The notes under the pieces: model-generated
The model's input: the letters and a program-made list of their open reading frames with translations, nothing else
What the model was told of the DNA's origin: nothing
The model's database searches: none
Translations under genes and position numbers: made by a program
Assembly (NCBI GenBank): GCA_023251135.1
Contig: JAHEZJ010000017.1
Location: forward strand, 13,211 to 77,210
Source of the DNA: Flavobacterium sp.
GTDB lineage: Bacteria; Bacteroidota; Bacteroidia; Flavobacteriales; Flavobacteriaceae
Direction of reading: 5' to 3'
DNA: 64,000 nt
Shown: piece by piece, positions 35,809-44,405 of the stretch
Numbering within the stretch: position 1 is the stretch's first letter
Layout of the letters: the number at the start of each line of letters is the position of its first letter

Positions 35809-38229
35809 ATGAAAATATCTTACAATTGGTTAAAACAATTTATAAAAACGGACTGGCCATCTGATCAAACTTCAGAATTACTAACAGATTTAGGGCTTGA
35901 AGTAGAAGTTGTCGAAAAATACCAATCGATCAAAGGCGGTTTGCAAGGTGTTGTTGTAGGACATGTATTGACTTGCGAAAAACATCCTGATGCCGACAGA
36001 TTAAAAGTTACAACTGTAAATATTGGTTTAGAAGCGCCTATACAAATTGTTTGTGGTGCTGCTAACGTTGCCGCGGGACAAAAAGTACCTGTTGCTACGA
36101 TAGGAACTGTTTTATATGACAAAGAAGGTGCTGAGTTTACCATTAAAAAAGGAAAAATCCGCGGAATGGAAAGCCATGGAATGATTTGTGCCGAAGACGA
36201 ATTAGGTTTAGGAACGGGTCATGACGGAATTATGGTTTTGGCTGAAAATCTTGTTCCTGGAACTGCAGCTTCAGAAGTTTTTAAGGTTGTTAATGATGAA
36301 GTTTTCGAAATCGGATTAACTCCAAACCGTGCTGATGCCATGAGTCACCTGGGTACAGCTCGTGATTTAAGAGCAGGAATGCTACAACGTGGTGTAAATA
36401 TTGAGTTGATCACTCCTTCTGTAAGCAATTTCAGAGTAGACATGCGTACGTTGAAAATTGACGTTAATGTTGAAGAACCACTTTTAGCACCAAGATACTG
36501 TGGAGTAACGATTTCAGGAATTACGGTTCAAGAGTCTCCGGCATGGTTACAAGACCGTTTAAAAGCGATCGGACTGACTCCAAAAAATAATATTGTCGAT
36601 GTTACTAATTATGTTTTACACGAATTAGGACAGCCTTTACATGCATTTGATGCGGCAAAAATCAATGGAAAAGTAATTGTAAAAACACTTCCTGAAGGAA
36701 CTAAATTTGTGACTTTAGACGATGTGGAAAGAACTTTACACAAAGAAGATCTGATGATTTGTGATGAAAAAGGACCACTTTGCATCGCAGGAGTTTTTGG
36801 AGGTAAAAAATCGGGAGTAACAGAAGGAACTACCGCTATATTCCTTGAAAGTGCTTATTTTGATGCTGTAAGTGTGCGTAAAACCGCTAAAAGACATCAA
36901 CTGAATACAGATGCTTCTTTCAGATTTGAAAGAGGTATTGATCCAACGATTACCGAATATGCTTTAAAACGTGCTGCACTTTTGATTCAGGAAGTAGCCG
37001 GAGGAAAAATCACTTCTGACGTTATTGAGGTTTATCCTAAAAAAGTAGAAGATTTTTCAGTTTTATTGAATTTCAGCCACGTTTCGAAAATTATCGGACA
37101 GGAAATCCCAAAAGATACCATCAAAAAAATCCTGGTTTCTTTAGACATAAAAGTAAATAGCGTTTCAGATTCAGGTTTAGGTTTAACCATTCCTGCTTAC
37201 CGTGTAGACGTACAGCGTGAAATTGACGTAATCGAGGAAATTTTGAGAGTTTACGGATACAACAACATTAATTTTTCTAAAAAATTCAATGCTACGGTAG
37301 CTAACGCTCCAAGAACCGAAGATTATAAAGTACAAAATGTGATTGCGTCTCAACTGAACTCACAAGGGTTTCACGAAATGATGGCCAACTCTTTGACTAC
37401 AGCCGCTTATGCAAAATTATCGACTGCATTAAAAGAAGAACACAATGTTACGATGCTAAATCCTTTAAGCAGTGATTTATCGACCATGCGTCAGTCTCTA
37501 TTGTTTTCAGGATTGGAAGCGATCTCCTATAACATCAACAGAAAGAACTCGGATTTAAAATTGTTTGAATTCGGAAAGTCTTATCACAAATATCTTAACG
37601 GATATGAGGAGCACAAACACCTTACTTTGTTGATTTCAGGAAACCGAAACAAAGAAAGCTGGACCAACCCTCAAAAAGCTACTGATTTCTTTTTACTAAA
37701 AGGATATGTAAAAGGAGTGTTGTCGCGTTTGGGAATTGATAAAATCACCAATGCCCCAGTACAATCTGATGTTTTCTCAGAAGGAACGGCAATTTGCTAC
37801 AATAACGAAACTTTAGTAGAAACCGGAGTTATCAAGAAGTCGATATTGAAGCATTTCGGAATCAAGCAGGACGTTTATTTTGCTGATTTCAACTGGGATC
37901 TGATTTTAAAAATCATTACCGGAAAAATTAAATACACCGAAATTCCAAAATACCCTGAAGTTCGCAGAGATTTGGCCTTATTGATTGATAAAAGCACAAC
38001 GTACGAAAGTATTTTTAACCTTGCCAGACAAACCGAAAAGTCTCTTTTAAAAGACATCAACCTATTTGATGTTTACGAAGGAAATAAACTTCCGGAAGGT
38101 AAAAAATCATATGCGTTGAGTTTCACCATTCAGGACAATACTAAAACGCTTACAGATGCTCAAATTGACAAAATCATGTCGAAACTACAGCAAACGTTCG
38201 AAACTGAACTTGGAGCGACTTTAAGATAA
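35809..38229 (+). CDS. pheT: Phenylalanine-tRNA ligase beta subunit
   Basis: 806 residues. EMAP/tRNA-binding domain (VVGHVLTCEKHPDADRLKVT, near 45-65), B3/B4 editing domain, B5 domain (ALLIQEVAGGKITS ... RVDVQREIDVIEEILRVYGY), catalytic-like core and the C-terminal anticodon-binding FDX-ACB domain (KYPEVRRDLALLIDKSTTY). With the alpha subunit it charges tRNA-Phe. pheS is not in this window, so the two subunits are unlinked, as is usual in Bacteroidota. No Phe-rich leader peptide is visible upstream. Confidence 0.96.
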   Translation: MKISYNWLKQFIKTDWPSDQTSELLTDLGLEVEVVEKYQSIKGGLQGVVVGHVLTCEKHPDADRLKVTTVNIGLEAPIQIVCGAANVAAGQKVPVATIGTVLYDKEGAEFTIKKGKIRGMESHGMICAEDELGLGTGHDGIMVLAENLVPGTAASEVFKVVNDEVFEIGLTPNRADAMSHLGTARDLRAGMLQRGVNIELITPSVSNFRVDMRTLKIDVNVEEPLLAPRYCGVTISGITVQESPAWLQDRLKAIGLTPKNNIVDVTNYVLHELGQPLHAFDAAKINGKVIVKTLPEGTKFVTLDDVERTLHKEDLMICDEKGPLCIAGVFGGKKSGVTEGTTAIFLESAYFDAVSVRKTAKRHQLNTDASFRFERGIDPTITEYALKRAALLIQEVAGGKITSDVIEVYPKKVEDFSVLLNFSHVSKIIGQEIPKDTIKKILVSLDIKVNSVSDSGLGLTIPAYRVDVQREIDVIEEILRVYGYNNINFSKKFNATVANAPRTEDYKVQNVIASQLNSQGFHEMMANSLTTAAYAKLSTALKEEHNVTMLNPLSSDLSTMRQSLLFSGLEAISYNINRKNSDLKLFEFGKSYHKYLNGYEEHKHLTLLISGNRNKESWTNPQKATDFFLLKGYVKGVLSRLGIDKITNAPVQSDVFSEGTAICYNNETLVETGVIKKSILKHFGIKQDVYFADFNWDLILKIITGKIKYTEIPKYPEVRRDLALLIDKSTTYESIFNLARQTEKSLLKDINLFDVYEGNKLPEGKKSYALSFTIQDNTKTLTDAQIDKIMSKLQQTFETELGATLR

Positions 38230-38258
38230 GTTTTTAAAAATACAATTTTTAAAATTCC

Positions 38259-38300
38259 AAATCCCAATTCTGAATCTAATTTAGAATTGGGATTTTTTTT
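38259..38300. terminator. Terminator after pheT
   Basis: Stem AAATCCCAATTCT / AGAATTGGGATTT followed by T8, 30 bases after the stop. Confidence 0.85.
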
Positions 38301-38407
38301 ATCTGCTTTTAGATTCTGACCCTAAGATTTTTGATTAAGGATTGATGATTTCAGATAGCATAGGTTATATAAAATCAAAAATCGTTAATCTTCATTCTCA
38401 AATTGAA

Positions 38408-38920
38408 TTAATAGGTGATAGCGGCAAAGATGAGATGTTTGCTTATTTTTTCTCTTCCGTTAAGAAAACTGAGTTCCATCAGAAAGTTGCATTGTACAAT
38501 CTTCCCTCCTAGTTGCTCCACCAATTCACAAACGGCTTTTGCGGTTCCGCCTGTTGCCAAAACATCATCGTGAATCAAAACCCTGTCTCCTTTCTTTATC
38601 GCGTCTGTGTGCATCTCTAAACTGTCTGTACCGTATTCGAGTTCGTAAGAAGCCGAAATCGTATCGTATGGCAGCTTATTTGGCTTTCTCACGGGAACAA
38701 AGCCCGCGTTCAGTTCCTGCGCCAATAAAATTCCTAAAAAGAAACCCCTGCTTTCAGCTCCGACTACTTTATCGATTTTCTGCCCTTTTAAAGATTCTGC
38801 CAGAATTGAAACCGCCTCTTTTCGGGCAATGGGGTCATTTAGCAACGGAGTGATGTCTTTAAATAAAATTTCTTTTTTTGGAAATCCCTGAATATCACGT
38901 ATGTAATTTTTAATCTGCAT
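38408..38920 (-). CDS. apt: Adenine phosphoribosyltransferase
   Basis: 170 residues, the usual APRT size. N-terminal IRDIQGFPKKEILFKDITPLL, VGAESRGFFLGI, and the PRPP-binding loop VLIHDDVLATGGTA. It converts adenine and PRPP to AMP in purine salvage. The gene is divergent from tRNA-Arg; the control region between is only about 115 bases. Confidence 0.95.
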   Translation of the reverse strand: MQIKNYIRDIQGFPKKEILFKDITPLLNDPIARKEAVSILAESLKGQKIDKVVGAESRGFFLGILLAQELNAGFVPVRKPNKLPYDTISASYELEYGTDSLEMHTDAIKKGDRVLIHDDVLATGGTAKAVCELVEQLGGKIVQCNFLMELSFLNGREKISKHLIFAAITY

Positions 38921-38948
38921 TTATTTTTACTTTTATGTTATTTTATGC

Positions 38949-38978
38949 TTGTATATCTCACATTTATGTCTATCTTTG
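38949..38978 (+). promoter_or_regulatory. Promoter of tRNA-Arg
   Basis: TTG at 38949-38951, 19-base spacer, TATCTTTG at 38971-38978: full match to the Flavobacterium consensus TTG-N17-23-TAnnTTTG. The tRNA starts 58 bases downstream of the -7 box. Confidence 0.7.
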
Positions 38979-39036
38979 CACCCGCAAACAGCAATCAACA
39001 AAGCTACTAAAAAATAGCTTATTGATAATAAAAAAA

Positions 39037-39110
39037 GGCCTCGTGGCGCAACTGAATAGCGCATCTGATTACGGCTCAGAAGGTTACTGGTTTGAATCCA
39101 GTCGAGGTCA
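39037..39110 (+). tRNA. tRNA-Arg (anticodon ACG)
   Basis: Cloverleaf by eye: acceptor GGCCTCG / CGAGGTC (one G-U pair), anticodon stem TCTGA / TCAGA with loop TTACGGC, T arm ACTGG-TTTGAAT-CCAGT, discriminator A at 39110. The 3' CCA is not encoded. ACG is wobble-modified to ICG in bacteria and reads CGN codons. Confidence 0.93.
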
Positions 39111-39116
39111 CTTCTT

Positions 39117-39151
39117 AAAAAAGTTAAAACGAAAGTTTTAACTTTTTTTTT
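39117..39151 (+). terminator. Terminator of tRNA-Arg
   Basis: Stem AAAAAAGTTAAAAC / GTTTTAACTTTTTT, GAAA loop, T run; begins 6 bases after the tRNA. Confidence 0.85.
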
Positions 39152-39300
39152 GGCCGTTTTGGTACTGTTTAACCATCTTTTACATCTAAAAAGCAAGAGG
39201 CTTGTAAATCTGTGGAGTTAACTCTACTGGATACAAACCGTTCTAAAGCATTGTAAACATTAAAATTAAAAAGATATTATTTTTATACTAACAATAATTT

Positions 39301-39308
39301 TAGTTTTG
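39301..39308 (+). promoter_or_regulatory. -7 box of the small gene at 39326
   Basis: TAGTTTTG, full match to TAnnTTTG, 17 bases before the ATG. Confidence 0.45.
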
Positions 39309-39325
39309 TGAAATTTAATGACGAA

Positions 39326-39469
39326 ATGCATAAGGGATTAATTACGAATCATAAAGCACAGAAAATGCTAAACAATGAAGGAATAAATGTTTCATCAGAA
39401 GAAGCTGCAGAAATTTTAAGTTTTCTAAAATTCATGGCAAACGGAGTAGTAAAGAAGTTTTTAAACTAA
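39326..39469 (+). CDS. Small conserved-type protein beside tRNA-Arg
   Basis: 47 residues: two short amphipathic helices separated by NNEGINVSSEEAAEILSFL. The pattern K-A-Q-K-M-L-x-x-x-G-I-x-V-(S/T)-x-E-(E/Q)-A-x-x-I-L-x-F-L resembles small Bacteroidota proteins that I recall as frequent near mobile elements (…KxGxxLTxEEAxxILxFLxxLA…). A GTG at 39308 would add six residues but overlaps the likely -7 box. Function unknown; the family recollection is not verified. Confidence 0.6.
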   Translation: MHKGLITNHKAQKMLNNEGINVSSEEAAEILSFLKFMANGVVKKFLN

Positions 39470-39680
39470 AAAGAAGAAAATTCTTCATCACGATAATGCT
39501 ATCAACATTTTAAAAATTGGTGCATCATTTTATCATTACTTAAATCTTCCCCGAACATATCTACAAATATTAATTGTTACCCTATGGAGGTTAAAAATTA
39601 ATTTATTTCTCTCACATTAATTGTTAATTTACAGTAGACGATAGGATTTAACTTAGAATGATCAATGTATTTGCTTATTT

Positions 39681-41384
39681 CTACTTATTCTTTAGCCAAT
39701 CCATTACTAGTACTCTCAATGAACCAAGAGGAATTGATCCGTTCTCCAATATTTTTGTATGGAAATCTTTTATATCAAAGGACTTTCCTAAACGTTCCTG
39801 ACATAATTTTCTTAATTCTTTTATCTCTTCACCGCCAACATCATAAGAGGTAAGTTGTGCCGGCCATACAATAACCCTATGATAATAACTTAAAGCATCT
39901 TGATCTGAAATGCCCGATTCCTTCATAAAATCAAGTGCCTGTGATTTAGCCCAATTTTTTAGATGAATACCAGGGTCTACAACCATGCCTCTTGCCGGCC
40001 ACGCTCTTCTGATGATGAGTGCAGTCTTTGTTTTATAAAGATTCATCTCTTCTGCCAATTGTTCACTATACCTTGCCCAACCTTCTACATAACTACCGAA
40101 CCATAATATTTTAGAAATTCGATGCAGCCCTTTTAAATCCTTTTGTATTCCTAATTGTACATGGTGCCCAGGATATGCTTCATGAAAAGTTAGTTTCTCG
40201 TTGTCACTTCTTTTTTGTTTCTCAGGGTCTCTAAGATTAATCCTGTAATAGGCAGGTTTATTTTCTGTAGCTGCTTCATAGGCACCAGTTCCTGATTCGT
40301 AAGATTCATAAGGCTTTATTGTTACTTCAGTAGATGGCAGTAAATTAAACCACTTGCGACAAGCTTTTTTTGCTTCATCCAATGAAACCGTATTGAACGA
40401 CATAATTTCTTCACTTGTTTTAAAATAGTTAGTGCTATCAGCTTTTACATGCTTGATAACTTCAGAGAACTTTGTTGTATTGTACAGTTCACCCCCGAGT
40501 TTTTCTACCGTTTTTTTATTATTAGCTACCAAAGACTGGCCAAGTTCAAATATTTCCTCGCCTGTTTTGTTAGTTGTAGTTCTATTTCGAATAAAAGCTT
40601 TGTAGCATTCAGCTCCATTCGGGTTAGCCAATATAGATATGTTCGTTCTTGCGCTAGCCATGTATTCATTCTTCAGGTATTTTTGATAGCTTGCAATAGC
40701 CGGAAGTATTTTATCTACAAGCAATGTTTTCCATCCTTCTTTAAAATTGTTATCGGTGCTATCTTTAGTGGCAGGAATATAAAAAGGAGACTTCTCTATC
40801 TCATAGTCAAGGAAAATCTGTAGTTGATCTATAACAAGTTGAACAATTTCTTTTGGCATGGTATAACCTCGTGAAACACCCAATTTAAGATTTTGAATTT
40901 CTGTTGAAATAATAAAGGGTAATTTATTCCAGCGCTCAAAGGCTTGTTTCTTAAATTCGTCAGAACCAACTGGTTGATAGTTTGCAATGTCTGCCCAGCT
41001 TATCTGCCACCCACTCAATTGATTAACATCCCATAGATTGCGTTTGCAAACTCTTATTTCAATACTGCTTTCCAGTTTTTCTTTTAAGAGCCAGTAAGCA
41101 ATTTTGCTGTTTATTTCCTTTAACCTTGTTTCAGTTATTTTTTTTACCAGATTATAAATACTGTCTTCAAAAAACTCCCATTTTTCCACATCTTTAAGAT
41201 CGTTCGATGATATTTGGTCATGGCGCTCAAGAGGGATATCTTGATAGTACCTCTCTTCCGGGAATGTTTCCAGATATCTTTCATAGTACTTATCAGCAAG
41301 TTTAATCGCAAGTTTATCATCATTTTGGCCAAATGCACCTTTGGTAACAAATAGCAGAATAACTAATTTAAAATACTTTCTCAT
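39681..41384 (-). CDS. Exported DUF885 family protein (putative zinc peptidase)
   Basis: 567 residues with signal peptide (YFKLVILLFVTKGAFGQ). The C-terminal half has the DUF885 signature FHEAYPGHHVQLG (HExxxGHH, near residue 400), EGWARYSEQLAEEM (near 435, third zinc ligand), and RAWPARGMVVDPGIH. DUF885 proteins are related to M32-type carboxypeptidases and are mostly uncharacterised. Predicted periplasmic or lipid-free secreted. Upstream is a long gene-free stretch with a 12-bp palindrome overlapping a possible -35 element. Confidence 0.9.
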   Translation of the reverse strand: MRKYFKLVILLFVTKGAFGQNDDKLAIKLADKYYERYLETFPEERYYQDIPLERHDQISSNDLKDVEKWEFFEDSIYNLVKKITETRLKEINSKIAYWLLKEKLESSIEIRVCKRNLWDVNQLSGWQISWADIANYQPVGSDEFKKQAFERWNKLPFIISTEIQNLKLGVSRGYTMPKEIVQLVIDQLQIFLDYEIEKSPFYIPATKDSTDNNFKEGWKTLLVDKILPAIASYQKYLKNEYMASARTNISILANPNGAECYKAFIRNRTTTNKTGEEIFELGQSLVANNKKTVEKLGGELYNTTKFSEVIKHVKADSTNYFKTSEEIMSFNTVSLDEAKKACRKWFNLLPSTEVTIKPYESYESGTGAYEAATENKPAYYRINLRDPEKQKRSDNEKLTFHEAYPGHHVQLGIQKDLKGLHRISKILWFGSYVEGWARYSEQLAEEMNLYKTKTALIIRRAWPARGMVVDPGIHLKNWAKSQALDFMKESGISDQDALSYYHRVIVWPAQLTSYDVGGEEIKELRKLCQERLGKSFDIKDFHTKILENGSIPLGSLRVLVMDWLKNK

Positions 41385-42066
41385 AAAGATTAATGATTAA
41401 AATTAAAAAATACAATACAAGAGAATCAAAACATGATTTATATAGCAAGGATTTTATCATTTTTCATTGCAGCTAACATATATACGAAACGAATATTCGT
41501 CAATATATCAAATTTTGTGTGTATATGTGAATGCTTCTTTCATTTTGTGACTTTCCAAAAATAACTAATGTAAACTTCATAATAGCAAGTATTTATACTT
41601 GTTGTTCAACATGTTACATATAATCAGGATAGCAATTCAAAGAGAGAATTCACATTTTCAACTTCAAACTATCACTTTTAAATACAGAAATTTTATCAAA
41701 TCTAAACTTTAGAATAATATCCAAATATAAAAAGTGCAAAGTCAGAGATATTTGCGCAGCTTTTCATGAGGACACTTCGAAGAGCGGGAAATAATTCTCA
41801 TAAGCATTAACAGTCCAGCTTGAGCGTAGTACTTAAATTCTTTGAGTAAAAATTGACACCTAATCTCTCCCTCTCTTCGGATCTTTCCCTGAATGCATAC
41901 GAACACTTTAGTTTGTAATTATTTTTATTTAGAATAGTTAAATATTGTCTTGTTTCTCAACAGTTTTAATAATAGTTTTGCAAACCAATTAAATCTTTTG
42001 AAGCTGAAACAACTTAAGTAGTTTCCTTCTTAATATCATTGTCCTTTTTAGCTTTTATATAACTAA
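41385..42066. other. 682-base gene-free stretch
   Basis: No convincing gene. It contains the perfect palindrome ACGAATATTCGT at 41489-41500 and, on the minus strand near 41740-41910, a startable but short frame (MHSGKDPKRGRD, stop) and a second open frame of about 55 codons, which look like decayed coding sequence that I cannot identify. The last 100 bases must hold the promoter of the PepSY gene. Confidence 0.45.
41489..41500. promoter_or_regulatory. 12-bp palindrome upstream of the DUF885 gene
   Basis: ACGAATATTCGT. On the minus strand it begins inside TTGACG, which is 15 bases from TATATG, so a bound protein would cover a promoter for the DUF885 gene. Suggestive only. Confidence 0.35.
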
Positions 42067-43218
42067 ATGAGAAAAATTATAAATAAAATACATTTATGGC
42101 TCGGGCTTGTAACCGGATTAGTTGTATTTGTAAGCATGTTGGCGGCCAGTATTTTTGTCTGGGAAGAAGAATTATCTGCCTGGTATCATAAAGACAAAAT
42201 TTTTGTTCCTGAAGTGAAGAGTACTGCTCTACCTCTTGACAGCCTCTATGCTGCTATAAAACTAAAACATCCTTTTGCAGATTATGCTACAATTAGCCAT
42301 AATCCAAAAAAAAGTTACGTATTTAACAGCTACGAAGAAAATACAGCACCGCATTGGACAGCTGCTTCAGATTGTAAAAGCTACAGCAATATTTATATTG
42401 ATCAATATACAGGTAAAGAATTAGGAGAAGTCGATTTAAGATACGATTGGATCTTTAATCTTAGAGTATTACATCAAAATTTGCTGCTTACTTATGATGT
42501 AGGTCATTATATAGTTGGCTTTTCAACCTTATTTATTTTCGTTTTAATTTTAACCGGAATCTATTTATGGTGGCCAAAAAATAAAGCAGCTTTAAAACAA
42601 AGGGTTTGGTTTCGTTGGAAAAGCACCACAAAGTGGAAACGCAAAAATTATGATTTCCATAATATAGGCGGTATTTATACTTTTATTTTTATTCTGATTT
42701 TTGCCATTACTGGATTGGTCTGGACATTTGACTGGTGGACCAACGGAATATATAGAATTCTGGGTAATGATCCTGAAAAGGTATGGGCCAAAACCCCTGA
42801 AATTTCCACAGTAAACACTATAAATACACAAAATCCTTTTGAGTACATGGTTCAGGATATAAAGGTTAAAATTCCTAACTGGACTTCTATAGGTTTATCA
42901 CTACCTGAAAAACCAACTAAGGAAGCTGTTCCGGTTGCTACTTTTATCAAACACGAAGGAAGCTCAGGCTGGGACGAATCTGATATTTATACTTATAACA
43001 GTGTATCCGCAAAAAATTATTATATCGTTAAGCATAAAGACAAAACGCTGGGAGCAAAATGGAGGAACAGCAATTATGCCATTCATACGGGAAGTATTTA
43101 TGGCTTTCCAACTAAATTATTAGCTTCTTTAGTTTCTTTGTTTTGCGCTTTACTTCCCGTCAGTGGTTTTTTAATTTGGTGGGGAAGAAATAAGAAAAAC
43201 AATCGAAAATCAAATTAG
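42067..43218 (+). CDS. PepSY-associated membrane protein (iron-uptake-type reductase)
   Basis: 383 residues. Four membrane helices: IHLWLGLVTGLVVFVSMLAASIFVW (about 8-32), VGHYIVGFSTLFIFVLILTGIYLWWP (about 140-165), GGIYTFIFILIFAITGLVW (about 198-218) and LLASLVSLFCALLPVSGFLIWWG (about 350-372). Conserved membrane His/Trp and the RVLHQNLLL segment match the PepSY_TM family. Such proteins commonly sit with siderophore receptors and are thought to be ferric-siderophore reductases; no receptor is next to this one. Closed by a strong terminator. Confidence 0.9.
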   Translation: MRKIINKIHLWLGLVTGLVVFVSMLAASIFVWEEELSAWYHKDKIFVPEVKSTALPLDSLYAAIKLKHPFADYATISHNPKKSYVFNSYEENTAPHWTAASDCKSYSNIYIDQYTGKELGEVDLRYDWIFNLRVLHQNLLLTYDVGHYIVGFSTLFIFVLILTGIYLWWPKNKAALKQRVWFRWKSTTKWKRKNYDFHNIGGIYTFIFILIFAITGLVWTFDWWTNGIYRILGNDPEKVWAKTPEISTVNTINTQNPFEYMVQDIKVKIPNWTSIGLSLPEKPTKEAVPVATFIKHEGSSGWDESDIYTYNSVSAKNYYIVKHKDKTLGAKWRNSNYAIHTGSIYGFPTKLLASLVSLFCALLPVSGFLIWWGRNKKNNRKSN

Positions 43219-43249
43219 AAGGATTTGTAAATTGTTTAGTAACGGTCAC

Positions 43250-43285
43250 AAAAAATCCCACTTCTTTCGAAATGGGATTTTTTTT
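43250..43285. terminator. Terminator after the PepSY gene
   Basis: Stem AAAAAATCCCACTTC / GAAATGGGATTTTTT with one C-A mismatch and TTTC loop, followed by T8. Confidence 0.8.
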
Positions 43286-43372
43286 ATCCTTCTTCTACTA
43301 TAACTGCATTTTAAAGTTTGAAAGATCTGCAAAGTGAAAAAGCCATCAACCATTAACTCCGCAAAGAATGCT

Positions 43373-44362
43373 TTATGCATTTGAATTTTGCAAATTCAGG
43401 GGATAAAAATGTGGCAGAACTTCTTGTCCAATCAATTTTAGGGCTTCTTCCACCGGAACTTCTGATTTTCTTAAGTGAAGCGCCATGTGGTTTACCCCTG
43501 CCAATTCATATAAACGCAATAATTTCGTTAATCCATTAATACCAACAGCACCTCCAAAACGATGCGGTGTAAAAGGAGCATCAGGATTTTTCAAAAGATT
43601 CAAATGAAAAGCTGATATATAAGGTTTCGATGCCTGATTGTTATCATAAAGTGCATTTTTCCATTCTTTTACTAAAACTTCTGTATCTGCAACATTTCTT
43701 GGATAATTAAACCAGCCCTGCATGTTTTGAGCAACCCAATCCATGCTTTGTTTTGCTCTTCCGGCTAAAATCCAAGGAATCTCATTTTTAGGTTTTGGAT
43801 AAACTTGAATTTCATTAGATAAACCTTCATAATATTGATTCAGCTCGCTTTGCTCTTTCCAGGCTTCTTTGATTATCTCATGGTTTAAAGCAAACCTTTC
43901 TGCTCTGGTTTCAAAATCAAATCCAAACAAAGGAAATTCTACAGGACGATCGCCTAAACCAACACCAAAAAGATAACGGCTTTCAGATAAATTTTCGATA
44001 GTTGCAATCGCTTTTGCCAATTGAAGCGGATCATGCAAAGGCAGTACAACCGCGGCAGTTCCAATGGCAATAGAATCAGTAATGGCAGCAACATACCCCA
44101 GATACGATAAGGTGTCAAAAATTTGAGCGCCATCTCCAAAACCCGGATCATATACCGGAACTTCGCGCATCCATAAAGCGGCAAACCCAAGTTTATCGGC
44201 CAGTTTAATAAGTTCTGTGTGTTTGCTTATATCAGGAATCCCGAAAGGACGTCCTTGTTTTTTTCTTTTTTTCTCTCCTTCAAGAGACCAGTCGTTGTCT
44301 AATGGAAATTCTAGTCCAAGAGTCATTCGTCCGGGTATATGTATTTTACAGATTGTTTTCAT
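43373..44362 (-). CDS. LLM-class flavin-dependent oxidoreductase
   Basis: 329 residues of the luciferase-like monooxygenase TIM barrel: N-terminal GRMTLGLEFPLDN, LADKLGFAALWMREVPVY, SIAIGTAAVVLPLHDPLQLAKAIATIE, RYLFGVGLGDRPVEFPLFG, and IPWILAGRAKQSMDW. It resembles the subgroup known as TIGR03571 (from memory). Uses FMNH2 or F420; flavobacteria do not usually make F420, so FMN is likelier. It follows an MFS exporter gene by 43 bases on the same strand, which suggests linked handling of a small molecule. Confidence 0.9.
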   Translation of the reverse strand: MKTICKIHIPGRMTLGLEFPLDNDWSLEGEKKRKKQGRPFGIPDISKHTELIKLADKLGFAALWMREVPVYDPGFGDGAQIFDTLSYLGYVAAITDSIAIGTAAVVLPLHDPLQLAKAIATIENLSESRYLFGVGLGDRPVEFPLFGFDFETRAERFALNHEIIKEAWKEQSELNQYYEGLSNEIQVYPKPKNEIPWILAGRAKQSMDWVAQNMQGWFNYPRNVADTEVLVKEWKNALYDNNQASKPYISAFHLNLLKNPDAPFTPHRFGGAVGINGLTKLLRLYELAGVNHMALHLRKSEVPVEEALKLIGQEVLPHFYPLNLQNSNA

Positions 44363-44405
44363 TTTTAAATTAAATTAACGGTTAACAGATTACGAGTTAT
44401 TTTAA

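Larger units (their letters stand above)
39152..39680. other. Sparse region downstream of tRNA-Arg
   Basis: Apart from the small gene at 39326-39469 nothing codes convincingly. On the minus strand 39170-39265 is an open but startless frame of about 33 codons ending ...LQASCFLDVKDG, possibly a gene tail. ATTAATTGTTA occurs twice (39569-39579, 39616-39626). The position next to a tRNA fits an old integration site, but no integrase or repeat of the tRNA 3' end was found. Confidence 0.4.

Noticed and set aside
38933..39196. 87-codon minus-strand frame across tRNA-Arg
   Set aside because: It runs through the tRNA and its terminator; a chance frame.
39111..42066. Integrated element at tRNA-Arg
   Set aside because: No integrase, no repeated tRNA end and no boundary repeats; kept only as a weak suspicion.
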